Shown here one piece after another: positions 19,129 through 28,095 of a stretch of DNA of 64,000 nt. The stretch covers positions 82,424 to 146,423 of the forward strand of contig DYEU01000023.1 in NCBI GenBank assembly GCA_020725555.1, read 5' to 3'. The position numbers and the translations under genes are program-made. Position 1 is the first letter of the stretch, and each line of letters starts with the position of its first letter. The stretch is from Desulfatibacillum sp. (GTDB lineage Bacteria; Desulfobacterota; Desulfobacteria; Desulfobacterales; SpSt-501). The notes beneath the pieces were generated by a model, which had not been told where the DNA came from, did not search any database, and saw nothing but the letters and a program-made list of their open reading frames with translations.

Positions 19129-20182
19129 GCTGCAGGGCCTGGGCCTGGAAATGAACGACCAGGGCGTCGATCAGCTCCTGGATCGCCCCTTCCAGGATGC
19201 TCTCCAGCCGGTAGAGGGTCAGCCCGATGCGGTGGTCGGTCACGCGGTTCTGGGGGAAGTTGTAGGTGCGGATGCGGCCGCTGCGGTCGCCGGTGCCCAC
19301 CTGGTTCTTGCGCTCCTCGGCGCGCCGCCGCTCCTGCTCCTGGATCTTGAGGTCGAGCAGCCGGGAGCGCAGCACCTTGAGCGCCTTGTTCTTGTTCTTG
19401 AGCTGGGACTTCTCGTCCTGGCAGATGACCACCAGGCCCGTGGGCAGGTGGGTGACCCGCACGGCGGAGTCCGTGGTGTTGACGCTCTGGCCGCCGGGGC
19501 CGCCGGAGCGGAAGACGTCGATCCGCAGCTCCGCGGGGTCGATGGCGACGTCGACCTCGTCGGCCTCCGGCAAGACGGCCACGGTGACGGCCGAGGTGTG
19601 GATGCGCCCCTGGGTTTCGGTGATCGGCACGCGCTGCACGCGGTGGATGCCGCTTTCGTACTTGAGCAGGCTGTAGGCGCCGCGGCCCTGCAGCCGGGCG
19701 ATGATTTCCTTGAACCCGCCGACCCCCGTCGCGTGGGCGGAAAGGACGTCCACCTTCCAGCCGCGGTCCTCCGCGTAGCGGCTGTACATCCGGAAGAGGT
19801 CGCCCGCGAAGAGCGCGGCCTCCTCCCCGCCGGTCCCGGCGCGGATCTCGAGGATCACGTTCTTCTCGTCGTTGGGGTCCCGGGGCAGGAGCATGCGGCG
19901 CAGTTCCTGCTCGAGCTCGCCGCGGCGGGCGGTCAGCGCCGCGACCTCCTCGCGCGCCAGGGCCCGGATCTCGGGGTCGCCGTCCTCGGCGAGCGCCCGC
20001 GCCTCGGCCAGGCGCGTCTCGGTCTCCCGGAAGGCGCGGAAGGCGCCCACGATGCGGCCGATGTCCGCGTGCTCGCGCACCGCTTTCGCGTAGGCCTCGC
20101 GGTCCGCGAGAAAGGCCGGGTCGCTCAGCCTGCGTTCCAGCTCGAGGTAGCGGGCTTCAACCCCTTGCAGTTTCTCCAGCAT
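19103..20182 (-). CDS. prfA: peptide chain release factor 1
   Basis: 359 residues of normal RF1 length. The peptidyl-transferase motif is [20 protein letters not shown] and the codon-recognition loop region includes [19 protein letters not shown]. It terminates translation at UAA/UAG. It lies between rpmE and prmC in the typical order. The C-terminal 26 bases overlap prmC. Confidence 0.96.
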   Translation of the reverse strand: MLEKLQGVEARYLELERRLSDPAFLADREAYAKAVREHADIGRIVGAFRAFRETETRLAEARALAEDGDPEIRALAREEVAALTARRGELEQELRRMLLPRDPNDEKNVILEIRAGTGGEEAALFAGDLFRMYSRYAEDRGWKVDVLSAHATGVGGFKEIIARLQGRGAYSLLKYESGIHRVQRVPITETQGRIHTSAVTVAVLPEADEVDVAIDPAELRIDVFRSGGPGGQSVNTTDSAVRVTHLPTGLVVICQDEKSQLKNKNKALKVLRSRLLDLKIQEQERRRAEERKNQVGTGDRSGRIRTYNFPQNRVTDHRIGLTLYRLESILEGAIQELIDALVVHFQAQALQHADAAPPA

Positions 20183-20299
20183 GGTCGGTTTCCCGCCCGC
20201 GGCGGCGCGGGCCCGCCGGCGGGGGTCGAACGGGTTCGAGAGGGATGTCCTGCGGGGCGCCGGCGGGTGCCGGGCCCCGCTTCAGGGGGGCGGCGGAAT

Positions 20300-20524
20300 C
20301 TAGGCGTTCTTGGGCGGGGACTGGAATTTTTCGTACTTCTTGCGGAAGCGCTCGATGCGGCCGGCCGTGTCCACGAGCTTCTGCTTGCCGGTGAAGAAGG
20401 GGTGGCAGCTCGAGCAGATCTCCACCGTGATGCTCGCCTTGGTGGATCCCGCCTCGATCACGTTGCCGCAGGCGCAGCGGATCTTCACGTCCGGGTGGTA
20501 TTGGGGGTGAATCTTCTCTTTCAT
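20300..20524 (-). CDS. rpmE: 50S ribosomal protein bL31, zinc-binding type
   Basis: 74 residues: [20 protein letters not shown], then [20 protein letters not shown]. The Cys residues (CACGN and CSSC) mark the zinc-containing C+ form. It lies between rho and prfA, the conserved rho-rpmE-prfA order, with AAAGGG upstream of the ATG. Confidence 0.95.
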   Translation of the reverse strand: MKEKIHPQYHPDVKIRCACGNVIEAGSTKASITVEICSSCHPFFTGKQKLVDTAGRIERFRKKYEKFQSPPKNA

Positions 20525-20559
20525 GGTTCGGGCCCTTTCCGGGATGGGAACGCCCCGCC

Positions 20560-21807
20560 TCAGGCGTTCATGGAATTCAGAAATTCGCGATTGTTGCGCG
20601 TTCCCTTCATTTTTTCAAGCAGAAATTCCATGCTGTCGACGGTGTTGAGCGTGGTGAGGAGTTTTCTCAGGATCCAGACGCGGTTGAGCACGTCCTCGGG
20701 CAGGAGGAGCTCTTCTTTCCGCGTTCCGGAGCGCTTGATGTCGATCGCCGGGAAGACCCGCTTGTCGGCGAGCTTGCGGTCGAGCTGGATTTCGGCGTTG
20801 CCCGTGCCCTTGAACTCCTCGAAAATCACCTCGTCCATGCGGCTTCCGGTGTCGATCAGGGCCGTGGCGATGATCGTCAGGCTGCCGCCCTCCTCGATGT
20901 TGCGCGCGGCGCCGAAGAAGCGTTTGGGCCGCTGCAGGGCGTTCGAATCGACACCGCCCGAGAGGATCTTGCCGCTCGGCGGGACCACCGCGTTGTGGGC
21001 GCGGGCAAGCCGCGTGATGCTGTCGAGCAGGATGACGACGTCTTTTTTGTGCTCGACGAGGCGCTTGGCCTTTTCGATCACCATCTCCGCGACCTGCACG
21101 TGGCGCTCGGCCGGCTCGTCGAAGGTCGAGCTGATGACCTCGGCGTCGACCGTGCGCTCCATGTCGGTCACCTCCTCCGGCCGCTCGTCGATCAGCAGCA
21201 CGAAGGGCACGACGTCCTTGTGGCTCTTGATGATCGCGTTGGCGATCGCCTGCAGCAGCATGGTCTTGCCGGAGCGCGGCGGGGAGACGATCAGGCAGCG
21301 CTGGCCGAACCCGATGGGCACCATGAGATCGAGGATCCGGGTGGAGTAGTTCTCCGGGTCGGTCTCGAGGTTCATCTTGCGCATCGGGTAGAGCGGCGTG
21401 AGGTTGTCGAAGAGGATCTTGTCGCGGGCCGCGTCGGGGTCTTCGTAGTTGATCGCCTCCACCTTGAGCAGGGCGAAGTAGCGCTCCGAATCCTTCGGCT
21501 GCCGGATCTGGCCCGAAATCGTGTCCCCGGTGCGCAGGTTGAAACGGCGGATCTGGGAGGGCGAGACGTAGATGTCGTCCGGGCCGGGGAGGTAGTTCGA
21601 GGCCGGGGAGCGCAGGAACCCGAAACCGTCCGGCAGGATTTCCAGGGTCCCCTCGCCGTAGATCTGCCCGTTCTTCTCGATCTGCCCCTGGAGCAGGGCG
21701 AACATGAGCTCCTGCTTGCGCATGTTGGATGCGCCCTCGATGCCGAACTCCTTCGCCATCTGCATCAGCTCGTTGATCTTTTTCTGTTTCAGCTCTGCGA
21801 TGTTCAT
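20560..21807 (-). CDS. rho: transcription termination factor Rho
   Basis: 415 residues from the ATG at 21807 ([20 protein letters not shown]). It has the N-terminal RNA-binding domain with [20 protein letters not shown], Walker [12 protein letters not shown], Walker [16 protein letters not shown] and the Q/R loops with [20 protein letters not shown]. The hexameric ATP-driven helicase ends untranslated transcripts. A leader of about 370 bases from the predicted promoter at 22185-22213 fits with Rho autoregulation. Confidence 0.96.
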   Translation of the reverse strand: MNIAELKQKKINELMQMAKEFGIEGASNMRKQELMFALLQGQIEKNGQIYGEGTLEILPDGFGFLRSPASNYLPGPDDIYVSPSQIRRFNLRTGDTISGQIRQPKDSERYFALLKVEAINYEDPDAARDKILFDNLTPLYPMRKMNLETDPENYSTRILDLMVPIGFGQRCLIVSPPRSGKTMLLQAIANAIIKSHKDVVPFVLLIDERPEEVTDMERTVDAEVISSTFDEPAERHVQVAEMVIEKAKRLVEHKKDVVILLDSITRLARAHNAVVPPSGKILSGGVDSNALQRPKRFFGAARNIEEGGSLTIIATALIDTGSRMDEVIFEEFKGTGNAEIQLDRKLADKRVFPAIDIKRSGTRKEELLLPEDVLNRVWILRKLLTTLNTVDSMEFLLEKMKGTRNNREFLNSMNA

Positions 21808-22316
21808 TCCACCGTTTCCCCTTGCATGCGGTTCTTCCCGGCCCTCACCGCCTGGAGCGCTCCGGATCGGTCGTGGCTCCCTCTCGGTTTCTTCCCCCGG
21901 CGGCATGCCGGCGGCGGCGCGATTCGTGTGCGGCACCCTTCCCCGCCCGGGGACGCGAAGGGCTACCCGGGGAGCTTGCGCGTCCGTCGAGCGCTTGGGA
22001 TCCAACCGGACGTCCTTTTCCGCGCGGGGGCGGGCTCCTGAATTCAGGACTGTCTCAACCGACGAACCTGATGCGGCGGCTGCTGGATAGGGTCGAGGTC
22101 GGTTGTCCAGGAGGATGATTCGGATTTCAGAAGTAAATCTCTTTTCACGAACCGGCGGGTTGCGCGGTCGTTGTGAATATGGAAAAATTAACGGAAAACG
22201 AAGCCGGTGTCAAGGGCAAAGACCCGCAAATTTCATGCAGGCCGGCGCGGGAACTCCCCGGGGGCCCTTGCGAATCCCGCGCCGCGAGCCTCAAACCCGC
22301 CGGAGCCCACCCCCCC
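21808..22316. other. divergent rho / cca intergenic region
   Basis: 509 bases with no recognised gene. The right part (22130-22215) is the only A+T-rich stretch and carries the minus-strand rho promoter. The left part forms the long rho leader. I saw no clear promoter for cca. Open frames run through here on the plus strand, but they have no family features. Confidence 0.5.
22185..22213 (-). promoter_or_regulatory. sigma-70 promoter of rho
   Basis: Minus strand: a perfect -35 TTGACA (22213-22208), a 17-base spacer, and -10 TAATTT (22190-22185, three of six). The start would be near 22178, leaving a leader of about 370 bases, typical for rho. Confidence 0.55.
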
Positions 22317-23597
22317 ATGATGCCCGCGATCCCCTCCTCGTTTCGCCCCCCCTGGCTTCCCGCGGCGGAAGGGGTCTTCCTCGTCGGCGGCTGCGTGCGC
22401 GACCTCCTGCTGGGGCGCACCCCCCACGATTTCGATCTCGTCACCCTGGGCGAGGCCCGGCCGCTTGCGGAAGGGATCGCCCGGGCCCTCGGGGGCCGTC
22501 CGGTCCTGATCGGCAAGGCCCCCTTCGCCGTCTACCGCGTGGCCGCCGGCCAAACGACGGTCGATGTCCTGAAGGCCGCGGGGGAACGCATCGAGGAGGA
22601 CCTGCGGCGCAGGGACTTCACCGTCAACGCGCTCGCGCTCGAGGCCTCGGGCGGGCGGCTGATCGATCCCGCCGGGGGGATGCGCGATCTCGCGGGGAGA
22701 AGGCTCGCCGCCGTCTCCCCGGAGGCCTTCGAGCACGACCCGCTCCGGTTGCTCAGGGCGTATCGCCTCGCGGCCCAGCTCGACTTCACGATCGCCCCGG
22801 AAACGCAGGCGGCGATCGCCGCCCGCGCGGCCCTTCTCTCGCAGCCCGCGGGCGAGCGGGTGCGCGAGGAGCTCTATGGCCTGCTCGCCTGCCGCCGCTC
22901 GCACCCCCGGGTCGCCGCCTGCGCGGCCGCGGGGTTGCTTCCGGGAATGCTGGGGGCGGTCGGATCTTCCGCCGCGGCCGCGGCGGAGAGCCGCCTGCGG
23001 ACGCTCGCCCGGCTCGAAGCCCTCCTGGAAGAGGATGGCGGCCTTCTCGACCCGCCGGGGGGGAAAGCCGTGGCCGAGCTCCCCGCCGGAGAGCTGATCC
23101 GGCTCAAGCTCGCGGCCCTGCTCCGCGGTGAGGCCGAAGCCGCCGCGGCCGCGGCGCGGCTTCGCCTCTCCCGCAAGGACGCCGCGATCCTGGATGGGCT
23201 TTCGCGCCTTGCCCCCGCCGCAGGCGAACTCCTGGCCCGTTTTCCCGCGACCTCGCCGCGCGAGCGGTACGCGTTCCTGAGGGAGGCGGCCCCGGTGCTC
23301 CCCGGGGCGGTCTTCCTTGCGCTTGCCCTGAAGGAAGCCGAGCACCCCGAGGCCGCGCCGGGTTTGCACAAGGCGGCCTTTCGTCTGCTTTCGGACTTCC
23401 GCGAAGGGGTTCTTGCCGAACGCCGGCGGCCGCCGCTTCTCCGCGGCGACGAGCTGCAACGCGAGCTCGGGATCCCCCCCTCCCGCCTCGTGGGCCGGAT
23501 CCTCGACGAGATCGCCCTCGAGCGCCTCCTCCGCCCCGGGCTCTCGCGGCAGGAGGCGCTCGCCGTCGCGCGGGCGATCGCCCGCAAGGAAGCTTAG
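22317..23597 (+). CDS. cca: tRNA nucleotidyltransferase / poly(A) polymerase family
   Basis: 426 residues from one of two adjacent ATG codons (22317, 22320). The class II nucleotidyltransferase head is GVFLVGGCVRDLLLGRTPHD-FDLVT with the catalytic DFD. Then come RRRDFTVNALAL and the RNA-binding helices with EHDPLRLLRAYRLAAQL. It adds or repairs the CCA end of tRNA, though the one tRNA seen here already encodes CCA. It could instead be a poly(A) polymerase, which sequence alone does not separate. Upstream in-frame codons to 22173 lack similarity. It converges on adk with four bases between stops. Confidence 0.85.
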   Translation: MMPAIPSSFRPPWLPAAEGVFLVGGCVRDLLLGRTPHDFDLVTLGEARPLAEGIARALGGRPVLIGKAPFAVYRVAAGQTTVDVLKAAGERIEEDLRRRDFTVNALALEASGGRLIDPAGGMRDLAGRRLAAVSPEAFEHDPLRLLRAYRLAAQLDFTIAPETQAAIAARAALLSQPAGERVREELYGLLACRRSHPRVAACAAAGLLPGMLGAVGSSAAAAAESRLRTLARLEALLEEDGGLLDPPGGKAVAELPAGELIRLKLAALLRGEAEAAAAAARLRLSRKDAAILDGLSRLAPAAGELLARFPATSPRERYAFLREAAPVLPGAVFLALALKEAEHPEAAPGLHKAAFRLLSDFREGVLAERRRPPLLRGDELQRELGIPPSRLVGRILDEIALERLLRPGLSRQEALAVARAIARKEA

Positions 23598-23601
23598 CCC
23601 G

Positions 23602-24434
<833 letters not shown>

Positions 24435-24505
24435 GCGACCCTGCACGCATCCGGCGGCGATTTTCCGCCGCCCGTCCCGTAAGGCGCGGGGCGGACGGCG
24501 GCACG

Positions 24506-24727
24506 ATGGGGGGGATACGGTTGAAGGAGATCGAGGTCCGCGTCGTCGACAACGACGTCGAAAAGGCCATCCGCCTGCTGAAGAAGAAGATCCAGAACGA
24601 TGGCCTGTTCAAGCGCCTGAAGCTCAAGAAGAGCTATGAAAAACCGAGCGAATTCCGCAGGCGCAAGAAGCGCGAAGCCAAGCGGCGCGAGCGCATCGCG
24701 GCGGCCCGGGCGGCCCGCAGGCGCTGA
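24506..24727 (+). CDS. rpsU: 30S ribosomal protein bS21
   Basis: 73 residues or fewer: VRVVDNDVEKAIRLLKKKIQ, GLFKRLKLKKSYEKPSEFRR, and a very basic Arg/Ala tail. The start is uncertain. The ATG at 24506 lacks a good ribosome site, whereas a TTG at 24521 follows the G-rich run GGGGGGATACGG and begins exactly where similarity starts. The gene is monocistronic, between its own promoter and a strong terminator. Confidence 0.9.
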   Translation: MGGIRLKEIEVRVVDNDVEKAIRLLKKKIQNDGLFKRLKLKKSYEKPSEFRRRKKREAKRRERIAAARAARRR

Positions 24728-24749
24728 CCCCCGCAGAGACCCTTTCCCG

Positions 24750-24777
24750 ACCCGGTGGCGACCCCACCGGGTTTTTT
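24750..24777 (+). terminator. Rho-independent terminator of rpsU
   Basis: A perfect 9-bp stem ACCCGGTGG/CCACCGGGT with a five-base loop, followed by six T. It ends only seven bases before the folC start codon. Confidence 0.9.
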
Positions 24778-24784
24778 CGTTTCC

Positions 24785-26077
24785 ATGGCCTCGGACGACC
24801 TCGACCGCTGCCTGAACCGCCTCTTCGGGCTGCGCCGCTTCGGCATCCGGCTCGGCCTCGGGACGATCCGCACCCTGCTCGGGCGGCTGGGCGACCCCCA
24901 GCGGCGCTACGAGACGATCCACATCGCCGGCACCAACGGCAAGGGGTCGGTCGCCGCGGGCATCGCCGCGGTGCTGCGCTGCGCGGGCTACCGCGTCGGC
25001 CTCTACACCTCGCCGCATCTCGTGCGCTTCAACGAGCGGATCCAGGTGGACGGGGCGCCCCTGGGCGACGGGGAGATCCTCGCCCTCTACCGGCGGGTGG
25101 AAAGGGCGCTTCCCGCCCTCTCCCGCGAGCCCACCTTCTTTGAGTTCGCCACCGCCATGGCCTTCGACGCCTTCGCCCGCGCCGGGGTGGAGTGGGCCGT
25201 GATCGAGACCGGGATGGGCGGCCGCCTCGACGCGACAAACGTGCTCACCCCGCGCCTCGCCGTCGTCACCAACGTCTCGCTCGAGCACCGCGAGTATTTA
25301 GGAAAGACGCTTGCGCAGATCGCGGCCGAGAAGGCGGGGATCGTCAAGCGGGGCCGGCCCGTCGTCACCGGCATCCGCCAGGCCTCGGCCTGGGAGGTGC
25401 TCTGCCGGACCGCGGCAAGACGGGCGGCGCCGGTCTACCGGCTGGGCCGCGACTTCCGCGTGCGGCGGGCCGGCGCGGGCCGTTTCGACTACCGGGGGAT
25501 CCGGCACCGCTTCCGCGGCCTCCAGGCCGGCCTCGCCGGCGAACACCAGATCGTGAACGCCGCGCTCGTCGCGGCCGCCTGCGAACTCCTCATGCCCCGC
25601 GCCGGCCGGATCACCGAGGAGAGCCTGCGGGCGGGCCTCGCCGCGACCCGCTGGCCCGGGAGGCTCGAGCAGGCCTGCGCGCGGCCGCTCGTCCTCCTCG
25701 ACGGCGCGCACAACCTGGACGCAAGCCGCGCGCTCGCCCGGCATCTCAAAGAAGCCTTCCCGGGGCGTCCGCTCACGCTCGTCGTGGGCATCCTCGACGA
25801 CAAGCCATACGGCGCCATGCTCCGGCATCTCGCCCCGCTCGCCGCCCGCGTGATCGCCACCCGGGCGGCCACCCCGCGGGCGCTGCCCGCGGAGACGATC
25901 GCCGCGGCGGCCTCGCGCCTCGCCCCGCGGGTCGACGTGCGGCCGACCGTCGCGGAGGCCCTGCAGGAGGCCCTGCGCACCGTCCCCGAAGAAGGCCTCG
26001 TCCTCGTCGCGGGCTCGCTCTACGTCGTGGGCGAGGCCAAGGCCGCCCTCGAGGGAAGCCTCGTTCAGCCCGGCTGA
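24785..26077 (+). CDS. folC: folylpolyglutamate / dihydrofolate synthase
   Basis: 430 residues. The Mur-ligase-like P-loop is HIAGTNGKGSVAAGIAAVLR, followed by YTSPHLVRFNERIQ, VIETGMGGRLDATN and LLDGAHNLDA. It adds glutamate to folates. The ATG at 24785 is where similarity begins (DRCLNRLFGLRRFGIRLGL). An upstream GTG frame would start inside the rpsU terminator. No Shine-Dalgarno is visible: the bases before the ATG are the terminator's T-tract and GTTTCC. No promoter could be fitted between the terminator and the gene, so expression may come from read-through. Confidence 0.92.
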   Translation: MASDDLDRCLNRLFGLRRFGIRLGLGTIRTLLGRLGDPQRRYETIHIAGTNGKGSVAAGIAAVLRCAGYRVGLYTSPHLVRFNERIQVDGAPLGDGEILALYRRVERALPALSREPTFFEFATAMAFDAFARAGVEWAVIETGMGGRLDATNVLTPRLAVVTNVSLEHREYLGKTLAQIAAEKAGIVKRGRPVVTGIRQASAWEVLCRTAARRAAPVYRLGRDFRVRRAGAGRFDYRGIRHRFRGLQAGLAGEHQIVNAALVAAACELLMPRAGRITEESLRAGLAATRWPGRLEQACARPLVLLDGAHNLDASRALARHLKEAFPGRPLTLVVGILDDKPYGAMLRHLAPLAARVIATRAATPRALPAETIAAAASRLAPRVDVRPTVAEALQEALRTVPEEGLVLVAGSLYVVGEAKAALEGSLVQPG

Positions 26078-26105
26078 GGCGAAAGGCACCCATCTCGGCC
26101 GCGTC

Positions 26106-26134
26106 TTGACTCCCCTTCGCGGCTCGGCTATGGT
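26106..26134 (+). promoter_or_regulatory. sigma-70 promoter of tRNA-Arg
   Basis: -35 TTGACT (26106-26111, five of six), a 17-base spacer, and -10 TATGGT (26129-26134, four of six), about 30 bases before the mature tRNA 5' end. Confidence 0.6.
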
Positions 26135-26164
26135 GACCATGTTTTCCTGGCCTTAGCGGCCTTT

Positions 26165-26240
26165 GCGCCCGTAGCTCAGGGGATAGAGCGTCAGCCTCCG
26201 GAGCTGAAAGCCGCTGGTTCAAGTCCAGCCGGGCGCACCA
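26165..26240 (+). tRNA. tRNA-Arg (anticodon CCG), CCA encoded
   Basis: Complete cloverleaf: acceptor GCGCCCG pairs with CGGGCGC, the D-arm is GCTC/GAGC, the anticodon stem TCAGC/GCTGA flanks loop CTCCGGA with anticodon CCG, and the T-arm GCTGG-TTCAAGT-CCAGC is intact. The discriminator is A and CCA is encoded. It reads the CGG Arg codon, which is frequent in this G+C-rich genome. It lies between its own promoter and a terminator. Confidence 0.97.
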
Positions 26241-26250
26241 TCGAATTTAG

Positions 26251-26284
26251 GGACCTGGGTGAAGACCCGGGTCCTTCCTTTTTT
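26251..26284 (+). terminator. Rho-independent terminator of tRNA-Arg
   Basis: Stem GGACCTGGGT/ACCCGGGTCC (10 bp with one G-U pair), loop GAAG, then a T-rich tail. It also separates the convergent LysR gene that ends at 26308. Confidence 0.85.
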
Positions 26285-26307
26285 ATGGGCCCGCGGGCGA
26301 CGGCGGT

Positions 26308-27216
26308 TCACGCCGGGGAGCGGGGAGGCCCGGAGAGGATGCCCTTGCTCGCTTCCATTTCGGCGGCGATGAAGTCGATCGTCGCCCGCACGCGCGCGAT
26401 CCGCCGCGAATCCGGGTTGAACTGGATCCAGAAGGTCCGCTCCAGGCTGACCTCCGGCAGGACGTTGACCAGGGTGCTCTCGGAGCAGGCCATGAAGTAA
26501 GGCAGGATGCCGATCCCGTGGTCGGCCAGCATCGCGTTCATCTGCCCGACGATGGTCGAGCTCCGCAACCGGGGCCGCAGCCCGGGCAGGATCTCGTCCA
26601 TGAAGTGAAGCTCCTCGTCGTAGAGCAGGTCCTCGATGTAGCCGATCATCCGGTGCCGCCTCAGGTCCTCGCGGCTGCGGATCGGGGGGTGGCCCTGGAG
26701 GTAGCGTTGGGTGGCAAAGAGCCCGAAGCGGTAACTCGGCAGCTTCTTGGCGATGATGTGGCCGCCCGCCGGTTTGCGGATCGTAATCAGGAGGTCGATT
26801 TCCCGCCGGGCGAGGCTGTAGTACATCGGCACGGCCACCAGCTCGATCTCCAGCTCCGGGTGCAGCCGCTGGAATTTCCCCAGCCGCGGGGCGAGGAAAC
26901 AATTGCCGAACCCGTCCGGCGCCCCGATGCGGATGGAGCCGGAGAGCTGCTTGTCCCTGCCGGAGACCTCCTCCTCCAGGTAGGCGATGGTCGATTCGAG
27001 CTGCTCCGCGCGGGGAAGCATCTTTTCCCCGGCCGGCGTCAGGCGGCAGCCCCTCTCCGTGCGCAAGAAAAGCCTCGTCTGCAGGGCGGCCTCGAGCGAC
27101 GCGAGACGCCGGGCGACCGTGCTGTGGGTGACCTTGAGTTCCGCGGCGGCGGCCACGAACGATCCCGTCCGGGAAAGCACGAGGAAATAGCGGAGATCGT
27201 CCCAATTCACCTTCAT
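26308..27216 (-). CDS. LysR-family transcriptional regulator
   Basis: 302 residues. The N-terminal winged helix (LRYFLVLSRTGSFVAAAAEL, HSTVARRLASLEAAL, LFLRTERGCRLTPAG) is typical LysR. A substrate-binding domain follows. It is divergent from the small gene at 27382 and the decarboxylase genes beyond, so these are likely targets, with a small-molecule inducer such as an organic acid. This is inferred from position. A TTGC-ACA-GCAA dyad in the spacer is a candidate site. Confidence 0.88.
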   Translation of the reverse strand: MKVNWDDLRYFLVLSRTGSFVAAAAELKVTHSTVARRLASLEAALQTRLFLRTERGCRLTPAGEKMLPRAEQLESTIAYLEEEVSGRDKQLSGSIRIGAPDGFGNCFLAPRLGKFQRLHPELEIELVAVPMYYSLARREIDLLITIRKPAGGHIIAKKLPSYRFGLFATQRYLQGHPPIRSREDLRRHRMIGYIEDLLYDEELHFMDEILPGLRPRLRSSTIVGQMNAMLADHGIGILPYFMACSESTLVNVLPEVSLERTFWIQFNPDSRRIARVRATIDFIAAEMEASKGILSGPPRSPA

Positions 27217-27272
27217 GAGCGCCCCTCTCCCCCGCCGGCGGTCTTCCTTGGCCTATGGCGAGCTGCTTATTT

Positions 27273-27283
27273 TTGCACAGCAA
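27273..27283. promoter_or_regulatory. dyad, candidate LysR-type binding site
   Basis: TTGC-ACA-GCAA in the A+T-rich spacer between the divergent LysR gene and the small gene, 18 bases upstream of a -35 candidate. It resembles the interrupted dyads bound by LysR proteins; the assignment is by position. Confidence 0.4.
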
Positions 27284-27300
27284 GTTCCCATTTTTGCCTG

Positions 27301-27329
27301 TAGACTGTTCAATAATCAAGACCCATAAT
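27301..27329 (+). promoter_or_regulatory. sigma-70 promoter candidate for the small gene at 27382
   Basis: TAGACT (27301-27306, four of six), a 17-base spacer, and CATAAT (27324-27329, five of six). It lies just downstream of the LysR-type dyad, the usual arrangement for activation. Confidence 0.5.
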
Positions 27330-27381
27330 CGGCCCGGAGAACATCCGGTCAACCCCACGCCAACCCTGGAGGAGGTGCCCC

Positions 27382-27591
27382 ATGAAAGAAAACGCTCCGC
27401 TCAAACCGGCGACGGAGGGCTATCTGGACCGATGGGCGCTGATGGAGGAGGGGCGAAAACTGCACGACCGGGCCGTCTTCGAGATCTTCGCCCGCTGTTT
27501 CGCGCGCCTTGGCCTCGGTCAGCGGAACAAGCGGCGGGAGAGGCGGCCCCCGGCGCTCACCCCCACGCTGGCGACGCCCCACGCCCGTTGA
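27382..27591 (+). CDS. small basic protein of unknown function
   Basis: 69 residues. The ATG has a very strong ribosome site (GGAGGAGG, seven bases away). The protein reads as an amphipathic helix (DRWALMEEGRKLHDRAVFEI, FARCFARLGLGQRNK) followed by a basic and Pro/Thr-rich tail. I do not recognise a family. Its layout recalls short helical regulatory proteins of the kind often found beside regulators. It is divergent from the LysR gene and its promoter lies next to the dyad. It could be a LysR-controlled leader or a small regulator. Confidence 0.6.
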   Translation: MKENAPLKPATEGYLDRWALMEEGRKLHDRAVFEIFARCFARLGLGQRNKRRERRPPALTPTLATPHAR

Positions 27592-28095
27592 GACAGGGAG
27601 ACCGCACGCGCCACGCGGCGGGAGATCCCCCTTGCGGGGAGAGCCGCTTTCCCTGCCCCGCACAAACCGGGCCTTGCGGGAAGCGGACCCTAAAAGGCGG
27701 TTCCCCGCCGCCTGGGACCCTCTCACGGGGCGGTGCGGCCGACCCCTGACCCGACAAGCCCCCGGGGCGCATTGACCCGGCGTGCGCGTCTTTTGCCCTT
27801 CCCTTCTATCTATCACGGAAATCAACCTGCCTCCGTGACCGCAGCGCAGCCGGCTGAACCCGGGGTTCTTCCTCACCCATCCTTCTTTGGCCTTTCGCAG
27901 ACGATCGCCTCCCCGGTGCCTTTGCCGCCCCCCGCTTTTCCCCGCAGGGCCCGGGGGGCGATCCCTGTGGCCGCCGGGGGCTCAATTTCCAGTTGAAAGC
28001 CGCGGTCAAGGATGATAAGCGGGTTCTCTTTATCTCCATTGACCCGCTTTGCATCGGTCCGCAAAAGGAAATCCCACCGCAGGGGGGTGTACGGC
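27592..28095 (+). other. gene-free leader of the decarboxylase operon
   Basis: 504 bases of mostly G+C-rich sequence with several short G/C hairpins (for example CCCC-TTGC-GGGG near 27630). No protein family, tRNA or T-tailed terminator was found, and no convincing -35/-10 pair before the carboxyltransferase. Long open frames passing through are by-products of base composition. Confidence 0.4.

Noticed and set aside
22103..23131. Alternative 342-residue plus-strand frame overlapping cca
   Set aside because: It is Arg/Pro-rich, overlaps the well-supported cca frame and has no motif.
28000..28060. Sigma-70 promoter for the decarboxylase operon (TTGAAA ... ATAAGC)
   Set aside because: The spacer and hexamers do not fit well; I could not support a promoter here.
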